A stretch of 55,000 nucleotides of DNA, from positions 67,501 through 122,500 of the forward strand of contig CAUYUJ010016157.1 of the NCBI GenBank assembly GCA_963575745.1. Direction: 5' to 3'. Made by a program: the position numbers and the translations under genes. Positions within the stretch are counted from its first letter, which is position 1. Each line of letters begins with the position of its first letter. The DNA is from Prorocentrum cordatum (taxonomy: Eukaryota; Sar; Dinophyceae; Prorocentrales; Prorocentraceae). This document shows positions 30,539-38,619 of this stretch, piece after piece. The notes below the pieces were generated by a model. That model made no database searches, was not told the DNA's origin, and worked only from the letters and a program-made list of their open reading frames with translations.

Positions 30539-31290
30539 TTCAGTCGGGCGTGTCCCTCTACAGAGAGAATATTCAAAAAGTCATAACATAGTATGGGGAC
30601 GGTGTTTTGAGCATGTTGGGGCATTTGTTTGCGTATGTTTAATTTCTTGTTCGTTGGGGCGGAGCGGCACCTTTGAGCTGCAGATTCCCATCAATTTTAG
30701 TTTTCATTCGTTGGCGAGTGCGTGCGCCCAACTTTCTATAGTATTGTCATTGAGTCTTTATGTCATTTTTGTTTCTCCTCCCTTCCCCTCCTCCCCCATC
30801 TACCCGTTGAGGCGCCATCGATGGGCGCAAGATGGCCATACCCATTTCGAGGTTTTAGTGGCGTGGACGCGGAAATCTGCAGTCCAGTTCTTTGTGCGAG
30901 AGTGCCTCATGTTGAGCTGCTCGCGCATTGCCAGCACATGTGTTATCAAAGTTTCTGGGTTGACCGCCGCCTCCCAGTCCAGAGTGAGGTTCGCTAAACA
31001 GCTGCTGTATGTCTCTCTGCCCGGGCCCTCGGCCTTCCCCGCCGCTCCGTCTTCTCTGCTCCGCCTGCCTGTCCTCTTGCTGTTTGGGTCTCTGCGTCGT
31101 CACACGAACGGGTGGGCCTGGCCACCACTTTGCACTGCTCGGGATTCGGTCCCGAGCGCCTTCTCTTTGCCTGCGAGGTGGAGTCCTCTTCCCATCAGTT
31201 GGGAAGCTGGCAGGTTTCACCATCAGGTGCTTGCGTTGGAAACAATGTTGCTCGTCGAAATCCGCATGTAGGGGGACATTCCCGACCTAA
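30539..31290. mobile_element. Family A element, copy 5 (long form, 752 bp)
   Basis: The ends are TTCAGTCGGGCGTGTCCCTC and GGGACATTCCCGACCTAA. The 8-bp duplication TACTACCT (30531-30538) and GACTACCT (31291-31298) has one mismatch. Both flanks are the roughly 60-bp minisatellite. It is over four times longer than the other copies. Its extra interior has open frames but no transposase motif that I can recognise. Confidence 0.85.
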
Positions 31291-31298
31291 GACTACCT

Positions 31299-31990
31299 CT
31301 CCCACGGCATCGCGGCGCTCAGAGTTTCGATGTTGTTGCAGGAGAAACACGCCCGGACCACCACGCGCGGCGTCCCGGAGCCCAGAGGTTAGACGATTTC
31401 TGTTTCGTGCGAAGCGGCCAATCCTGGACATATCAGAAGCGAGAGTGGTGAGGATGTCTCACGCGAAACGGCCCATCACCATCCACCAAACCATCCCAAC
31501 CCAATCCAAAGGATTCAATTTGCCGTCGATTTCCAGTGGGGGGAGGTCGGGGAACATTGAAAAAACACATGGAACCCGTACCCCCCCCAACCCGAAATCC
31601 GGGTCAAATTCAGGTTTTCGGGTTGGGTTGAGGTGGTCCGGTGGGTAGTCACCAGAGCACCAGATTTTATGAGGATGCCTCTGCTCCCCTTTTTTCCCTC
31701 GGCCGGAATTCACTTCTACCACCACGGCGCCCCGTTCCGCAAGTTTTTTGGGGGAAAGCTACTCAGGATGAGCAGCTGGTCCTGGGGAATGGGTCGAGAC
31801 TTCACTGGGTCGGCTCTGTGAAAACCCTCGCAGTCTGGGCGCGATCCCGCGGATGCACAGTCGCATGCGCTCCGCGCGGGGCAGCCGCGAATAAGGACGC
31901 CCCGTACCCGCAGGCTCGCGGCCCGGGTGCTAGGCCCGCGAGGCCGCTGACACGGATATTTTTTTGTTGTTCGGCCACGAGTGCAAAGGT
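31299..31990. repeat. Minisatellite end and gene-free DNA
   Basis: 31299-31470 continues the roughly 60-bp array. 31470-31990 shows no gene. 31560-31635 has short 'AACCCGAAATCCGGGT'-type palindromes. A unit like the 28078 duplication ('CAGGATGAGCAGCTGGTCCT') appears near 31765. Confidence 0.5.
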
Positions 31991-31997
31991 AAAGCAG

Positions 31998-32225
31998 GAG
32001 GAGGACGATGAGGAGGAGGAGGAGGAGGAGGAGGAGGGGGAGGAGGAGGAGGAGGAGGAGCAGGGGGAGAAGGGGGAGGAGGAGGAGGAGGAGGAGGAGG
32101 AGGAGGAGGAGGAGGAGGAGGAGGAGGAGGAGGAGGAGGAGGGGGAGGGGGAGAAGGGTGAGGAGGAGGAGGGGGAGGAGGAGGAGGAGGATGAGGATGA
32201 GGAGGAGGAGGAGGAGGAGGAGGTG
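31998..32225. repeat. (GGA)n tract
   Basis: An almost pure GGA/GGGGA purine tract. Frames through it are poly-Glu, Arg, Pro or Ser shadows. Confidence 0.92.
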
Positions 32226-32249
32226 AAGTCGAGGCCGAAGAGGCGGGGT

Positions 32250-32345
32250 AAACACACGATCGGAGCTCCGCGCGGACCTGTTGGGTTGGCATCGGGCCCC
32301 CTGGCAGCGCCTCCTGCGCCGCCTCTGGCGCGTTCCGCTCGCCCA
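32250..32345 (-). mobile_element. Family B element, partial copy 3
   Basis: Read on the minus strand it follows the right half of the kinase introner: 'GCGCCAGAGGCGGCGCAGGAGG', then 'GGTCCGCGCGGAGCTCCGA', then 'GTGTTTA'. The terminal part is gone and it abuts family C copy 2. Confidence 0.5.
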
Positions 32346-32553
32346 GGGAGGGGGAGCGTAAGACCCGTGTTTGCCAGGACTCGGGTTCGCCATCGTTTTT
32401 TGACGACCGCGATTCGGATTTTGACGAGTAGGAGTTTCGTGGGATGTCTGCAGCGGGAGGCCTCGTCAAAATGCAGGCTCGGCCTCGTCAGTTTTTTTGA
32501 CGACCTCGTCGGGGATTTCCGAGTCCCCTGTACCCAGGTCTTACGTCCCCCTG
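32346..32553. mobile_element. Family C element, copy 2
   Basis: It is nearly identical to copy 1 (15010-15212) through the interior. The ends are GGGGAGCGTAAGACCCGTG and CACCCAGGTCTTACGTCCCC-type. A possible AGGGAG duplication flanks it. Confidence 0.82.
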
Positions 32554-32652
32554 GCAGGGAGGGGGGGGGGGCAGCGCTGATCAGAGAAGAATCCGCGCGG
32601 GCCTCCGCAAGTCTCTGTTTCTGTCGGTGTCTCCTCCTTTGCAAGTCCTAAG

Positions 32653-32810
32653 TTAAGTCGGGCGTGTCCCTCTACAGGAGGAGTATGCAAAAATCGTCCA
32701 AGGAATGGTCTGGGGACGATTCTGCCCACTGTGTTTGACTATCTTGGGGCATTGTTTGACTATGTTATCTTTCCTCCACAACCCCCCTGTAGGAGGACAT
32801 GCCCGACCTA
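32653..32810. mobile_element. Family A element, copy 6
   Basis: The ends are TTAAGTCGGGCGTGTCCCTC and AGGACATGCCCGACCTA. The flanking octamers GTCCTAAG (32645-32652) and GTCTTAAA (32811-32818) differ at two places. Confidence 0.85.
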
Positions 32811-33590
32811 GTCTTAAAGAAGAGATGCCGATGCCGCTGCTCGTCCTGGCGAGCCCTCGGTGCCGCGCCCAGGCTGTCCTCGAGGCTCGGGTCCGGACGC
32901 AGCCCAGGAGAGGTCTGCGGAGCGGCGGCATCGGTATACATAGTTTTCTTCTTCACCGAGCACAAACGAACCCCTAACCCGAATCCAGGGCTGGACCTAA
33001 ACGCTGTTGTGCTGGACTTCGGTTGTGTGTTGTTTTTCGTATCGGGGAGGGGTTACAGGACAACAGGTAGAGCAAAACGAAACATTACTCCGACGGAAGA
33101 ACCCCACATAAGAATCCTCTGGGCGAATCTGGAAAAAAACATCACCGTCGTCCTCGTGGTTGGTGAGGCGTCCTGGCTGTCTCTTCTGCGTATATTTCCT
33201 GTCGCCTTGGCGCGGGCCCCCCTTCCACTCCTTACGTTGTCCCCATCCTCGCCCCCCTGTTTGTTCCGCGCCCCGCCACCTCCTCCCCTTCCTGTTGCAT
33301 GAGCGCGCATGTCGATGTTCCTCGGCGCCGTCGCCGCCACGGCCAGCACAGGCGCGTTCTCTACTGGTCACGTCGCGCAGCCGTTGGGACAACCCCGCGG
33401 GCCAGGCTGTCGGGACAACCCCGCGAGCCGCTGGCGCGCAAGACCAAGCCGTTGGGACAACCCCGCGGGCTTCGAGCGAGGCGCAGCCGCGCTCAGGCGG
33501 AAGGCAGCACGAAACCCAGCTCTGCCGCGAGCTGCTTCGCCTCCGCCCTGGACAAAACCGCTTGAGACTTCCTCCATATTCAGGCTTGAG
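32811..33590. other. Gene-free stretch left of the satellite
   Basis: 32836-32905 resembles 39565-39660 in the kinase intron ('CCGCTGCTCGTC', 'CCCAGGAGAGGTC'). 32955-33060 resembles, inverted, 37285-37400 on the far side of the satellite. 33380-33480 repeats 'GTTGGGACAACCCCGCGGGC'. No gene was recognised. Confidence 0.5.
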
Positions 33591-36500
33591 GAGCCCAAAA
33601 GTGACGACAGTTACAAGATTCCGATGACCCGCTCGGATTACCAACATGATCTGCGGGCCCCATAGGGAGGGGGTCCCGCCTGAGCCTTCCTCAGAAGTCA
33701 CTCACAGACGAGGCCCCCGCCTGAGACTTCCTCCAAATTCAGGCTTGAGGAGCCCAAAAGTGACGACAGTTACAGGATTCCGATGACCCGCTCGGATTAC
33801 CAACATGATCCGCGGGCCCCATAGGGAGGGGGTTCCCGCATGAGCCTTCCTCAGAATTCACTCACAGACGAGGCCCCCGCCTGAGACTTCCTCCAAATTC
33901 AGGCTTGAGGAGCCCAAAAGTGACGACAGTTACAGGATTCCGATGACCCGCTCGGATTACCAACATGATCTGCGGGCCCCATAGGGAGGGAGCTCCCGCC
34001 TGAGACTTCCTCCCAATTCACTCACAGACGAGGCTCCCGCCTGAGACTTCCTCCATTTCAGGCTTGAGGAGCCCAAAAGTGACGACAGTTACAGGGTTCC
34101 GATGACCCGCTCGGATTACCAACATGATCTGCGGGCCCCATAGGGAGGGGGCTCCCGCCTGAGACTTCCTCAGAATTCACTCACAGACGAGGCTCCCGCC
34201 TGAGACTTCCTCCAAATTCAGGCTTGAGGAGCCCAAAAGTGACGACAGTTACAGGGTTCCGATGACCCGCTCGGATTACCAACATGATCTGCGGGCCCCA
34301 TAGGGAGGGGGCTCCCGCCTGAGCCTTCCTCAGAATTCACTCACAGACGAGGCTCCCGCCTGAGACTTCCTCCATTTTTCAGGCTTGAGGAGCCCAAAAG
34401 TGACGACAGTTACAGGATTCCGATGACCCGCTCGGATTACCAACATGATCTGCGGGCCCCATAGGGAGGGGGCTCCCGCCTGAGACTTCCTCACAATTTA
34501 CTCACAGACGAGGCTCCCGCCTGAGACTTCCTCCAAATTCAGGCTTGAGGAGCCCAAAAGTGACGACAGTTACAGGATTCCGATTGCCCGCTCGGATTAC
34601 CAACATGATCTGCGGGCCCCATAGGGAGTGAGTTCCCGCCTGAGACTTCCTCACAATTCAGTCACAGACGAGGCTCCCGCCTGAGAATTCCTCCATTTTC
34701 AGGCCTTGGGAGCTCAAAAGTGACGACAGTTACGGGATTCCGATGACCCGCTCGGATTACCAACATGATCTGCGGGCCCCATAGGGAGGGGGCTCCCGCC
34801 TGAGACTTCCTCACAATTTATTCAACGATGATGAGGATGAGGATGATGAGTGGTGGTGAAGATGAGTGGTGAAGAGGATGATGATTGATTGTGAGTGGTG
34901 GTGGCGATGATGATGTTTGAATGAGGATGATGCCGATGCCGATGATGATGATGATGATGATCATGAGCGTGTGAGAGAGTGCGAGTGATGATGATGATGA
35001 GTATGTGAGTGACTAAGCATGTGAGAGAGCATCATCGATGATGCTGATGAGGTTGATGATGAGAGAGTGTGAGTGAGTGTGAGTGGGTGTGTGTGTGTGT
35101 TCCTGTTCCTGCGCGGGGTGTCCAGAGAAAACAAGAACCCCACTTTGGATGTGGGGGAAAACTTCCTTGTTGCGTCCAAAATGTGGCCTGGGAACTGCGT
35201 TCTGGCAGCGCGAGAACCCAAAATTGACGACAGTTACAGGTTTTGGATGACCCGCTCGGATTACCAACATGATCTGCGGGCCCCATAGGGAGGGGGCTCC
35301 CGCCTGAGACTTCCTCGCAGTTCACTCACAGACGAGGCTCCCGCCTGAGACTTCCTCCAAATTCAGGCTTGAGGAACCCAAAAGTGACGACAGTTACAGG
35401 ATTCCGATGACCCGCTCGGATTACCAACATGATCTGCGGGCCCCATAGGGAGGGGGCTCCCGCCTGAGACTTCCTTACAATTCACTCACAGACGAGGCTC
35501 CCGCCTGAGACTTCCTCCATTTTCAGGCCTGGGGAGCTCAAAAGTGACGACAGTTACAGGTTTCCGATGACCCGCTCGGATTACCAACATGATCTGCGGG
35601 CCCCATAGGGAGGGGGCTCCCGCCTGAGACTTCACTCAGACTTCACTTCTCCCGACGAGGCTCCCGCCTGAGACTTCCTCCATTTTCAGGCTTGACGAGC
35701 CCAAAAGTGACGACAGTTACAGGTTTCCGATGACCCGCTCGGATTACCAACATGATCTGCGGGCCCCATAGGGAGGGGGCTCCCGCCTGAGACTTCCTCA
35801 CAATTTACTCAACGATGATGAGGATGAGGATGATGAGTGGTGGTGAAGATGAGTGGTGAAGAGGATGATGATTGATTGTGAGTGGTGGTGGCGATGATGA
35901 TGTTTGAATGAGGATGATGCCGATGCCGATGATGATGATGATGATGATGATTCATGAGCGTGTGAGAGAGTGCGAGTGATGATGATGATGAGTATGTGAG
36001 TGACTAAGCATGTGAGAGAGCATCATCGATGATGCTGATGAGGTTGATGATGAGAGAGTGTGAGTGAGTGTGAGTGGGTGTGTGTGTGTGTGTTCCTGTT
36101 CCTGCGCGGGGTGTCCAGAGAAAACAAGAACCCCACTTTGGATGTGGGGGAAAACTTCCTTGTTGCGTCCAAAATGTGGCCTGGGAACTGCGTTCTGGCA
36201 GCGCGAGAACCCAAAATTGACGACAGTTACAGGTTTTGGATGACCCGCTCGGATTACCAACATGATCTGCGGGCCCCATAGGGAGGGGGCTCCCGCCTGA
36301 GACTTCCTCGCAATTCACTCACAGACGAGGCTCCCGCCTGAGACTTCCTCCAAATTCAGGCTTGAGGAGCCCAAAAGTGACGACAGTTACAGGGTTCCGA
36401 TGACCCGCTCGGATTACCAACATGATCTGCGGGCCCCATAGGGAGGGGGCTCCCGCCTGAGACTTCCTCACAATTCACTCACAGACGAGGCTCCCGCCTG

Positions 36501-37270
36501 AGACTTCCTCCATTTTCAGGCCTGGGAGCTCAAAAGTGACGACAGTTACAGGTTCCGATGACCCGCTCGGATTACCAACATGATCTGCGGGCCCCATAGG
36601 GAGGGGGCTCCCGCCTGAGCCTTCCTCAGAATTCACTCACAGACGAGGCTCCCGCCTGAGACTTCCTCCAAATTCAGGCTTGAGGAGCCCAAAAGTGACG
36701 ACAGTTACAGGTTTCCGATGACCCGCTCGGATTACCAACATGATCTGCGGGCCCCATAGGGAGGGAGCTCCCGCCTGAGACTTCCTTCCAATTCACTCAC
36801 AGACGAGGCTCCCGCCTGAGACTTCCTCCATTTTCAGGCTTGACGAGCCCAAAAGTGACGACAGTTACAGGTTTCCGATGACCCGCTCGGATTACCAACA
36901 TGATCTGCGGGCCCCATAGGGAGGGGGCTCCCGCCTGAGACTTCCTCACAATTTACTCAACGATGATGAGGATGAGGATGATGAGTGGTGGTGAAGATGA
37001 GTGGTGAAGAGGATGACGATTGATTGTGAGTGGTGGTGGCGATGATGATGTTTGAATGAGGATGATGCCGATGCCGATGATGATGATGATGTTCGTGAGC
37101 GTGTGAGAGAGTGCGAGTGATGATGATGATGATGAGTATGTGAGTGACTAAGCATGTGAGAGAGCATCATCGATGATGCTGATGAGGTTGATGATGAGAG
37201 AGTGTGAGTGGGTGTGTGTGTGTGTTCCTGTTCCTGCGCGGGGTGTCCAGAGAAAACAAGAACCCCACTT
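33590..37270 (+). repeat. 160-bp satellite with higher-order spacer
   Basis: The core 'AAAGTGACGACAGTTACAG...GATGACCCGCTCGGATTACC...GGGCCCCATAGGGAGG' recurs at about 160-bp steps. I count 17 units: eight (33604-34722), four (35227-35709) and five (36219-36858), timed by GACGACAGTTAC. Between blocks lies a roughly 320-350-bp spacer with (GAT)n and 'GTTCCTGTTCCTGCGCGGGG', present three times (about 34815-35160, 35805-36150, 36950-37270). Each unit repeats 'GGCTCCCGCCTGAGACTTCC' twice. No coding function is apparent. Confidence 0.95.
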
Positions 37271-37533
37271 TGGATGTGGGGAATAACACGGACACAAAAC
37301 GAACAACAACGTTTAGGTCCAACCCTGCCTTAATAACACGATGAAGGCGTGGCCTCACTGAGGTCCACGTCTTCGCATTAAGGATCATCCCTCTGGACGG
37401 TTTAGTCTGACAATTCTGCAGCAAAGACCCCCCTAGCCTATCCCCAACATTTTTGATGGCCCTCCTAACTTAGGCCCCCTCCCCAAGGGCTGGGGGGTCC
37501 TCTTTGGGTGAAGCATCTGTTGGCCCCCCTCAG
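37271..37533. other. Right flank of the satellite with stem-loop copy
   Basis: 37300-37330 (ACAACAACGTTTAGGTCCAA) is an inverted copy of 32985-33010. 37342-37377 carries a stem-loop, GATGAAGGCGTGGCCTC-ACT-GAGGTCCACGTCTTCG, also found at 38489-38526 and, weaker, near 40779. Confidence 0.5.
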
Positions 37534-37797
37534 AGGCCAGCTCCTCCGGGCCCTCGGCGGCCTCGCCGACGGCGCCCAGCCCGCTCGGCACGGGCCTCGA
37601 TGGCAGCCTGTCCTTGACGGGCCTCGACGACAGCTGGGCGCCGACGAGCACGGAGCCCAGCTGCTTGGAGCCTTCGGAGGCCTCGCCGGGGGAGCTCGGC
37701 AGGCTCGGCGCGAGGCTCGGCGACGGCGACGCCTCGCCGCAGAGCTCGGAGGCCGCAGGGAACAAAAAGCGTTGCGCACGAGCTCCGCCGCCGGGAG
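37534..37797 (+). CDS. Candidate upstream exon of the kinase gene
   Basis: An open Ser/Pro/Gly-rich frame starts after an acceptor-like CCCCCCTCAG (ends 37533). It reads ASSSGPSAASPTAPSPLGTG, LDDSWAPTSTEPSCLEPSEAS and SPQSSEAAGNKKR. Such disordered N-terminal tails are common in protein kinases, and the strand and GC-rich codon use match the kinase exons. I cannot fix the donor; a GT at 37798 is one option. There is no homology evidence, and it could be unrelated. Confidence 0.3.
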
Positions 37798-37799
37798 GT

Positions 37800-38279
37800 G
37801 TCCACGTCCGCCGCTTCGGGGTCGTGCCTTGCGATCTCAAGGAGCGGTGGGTGTGGATATCTGCCCGCCTGCGTGGGCGGGCAGACATCCATACCCACTG
37901 CCCCACGAGCCCCCGGGAAACGACCCATCGGTAACAGACATGATCATACCCTGGCGGCGCACAAGCATCCATCTTCGGCGGTCCGCCTGGAGTTCTTGGA
38001 TGGGCACTGGGCCTTCCCTCCCTGGCGCGCGAGGAGCGCGCGCCAGTCGATGATCCTCAGGACGTGTGTTAGCCCAATGTGTGCTTACCCCCTTCAGCCC
38101 AACCAGTAGATCATTGCATCGCCTGCGTCGTATCGAAGGGCCTCGATGGACAAACACCACACGTTCTGAGGATCATCGGGCCAGGGGCGGAGGCGCCGCC
38201 GGATTTGGGGCCCCAGGCGCCGAGCCGAGCAGTCCGAGCGGAGCTCCAGAGACCTGTGCTCTCACAGCGCTTTCTTCCG
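37800..38279. other. Gene-free stretch, probable intron
   Basis: 37826-37940 has two opposed 'TGGGTGTGGATATCTGCCCGCC' and 'GGGCGGGCAGACATCCATACCCA' segments that form a strong hairpin. Nothing else is recognised. If the upstream exon is real this is intron. Confidence 0.4.
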
Positions 38280-38446
38280 CAGTGGAGGCCCATGCCAAGA
38301 AGCACCCTGCTTGCCTCCAGGGTGCCCCGGGCTTCTTGGGCTTCGATGGAGCGTGATGTTCCAACACCCAAAAAATCCATGGACGTCCTGTGGTGTCTCA
38401 GGGTTGGGTTTCTCGTGGAAGGTTTCTTGTGGACTGGCCTCCACTG
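38280..38446. mobile_element. Family J element, copy 1
   Basis: The terminal inverted repeats are CAGTGGAGGCCCATGCCAAG at the left and CTTGTGGACTGGCCTCCACT(G) at the right. It is 167 bp long and uninterrupted. It is the empty-site reference for copy 2 at 42462-42796, which holds a family A insertion. Confidence 0.85.
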
Positions 38447-38619
38447 TATTCTTGTTCATCGAGCACACAAGAACCCCTAACCCTGAGCACACGACGAAGG
38501 CGTGGCCTCTCTGAGGTCCACGTCTTCGAATCAGGGACCATCGCTCTAGGCAGTTTTTGGTCTGACACGTCTGCAGAGAAGGCCCCCCCTCAGCATCCCT
38601 CGTTTGTTCTGCACTGCAG

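Noticed and set aside
29402-30586. Overlapping plus-strand frames of 130-187 codons with repeated motifs such as 'GCLRRN' and 'ISELR'
   Set aside because: They are translations of a roughly 60-bp minisatellite whose unit length is not a constant multiple of three, and all three frames give equal-looking repeats.
33590-37270. Regularly spaced repeats suggesting a CRISPR array
   Set aside because: The whole 160-bp unit is repeated, with no unique spacers and no cas genes; the genome is eukaryotic.
38466-38485. CCCCTAACCCT as a telomere remnant
   Set aside because: It is a single short match inside a dispersed stem-loop module, not a tandem telomeric array.
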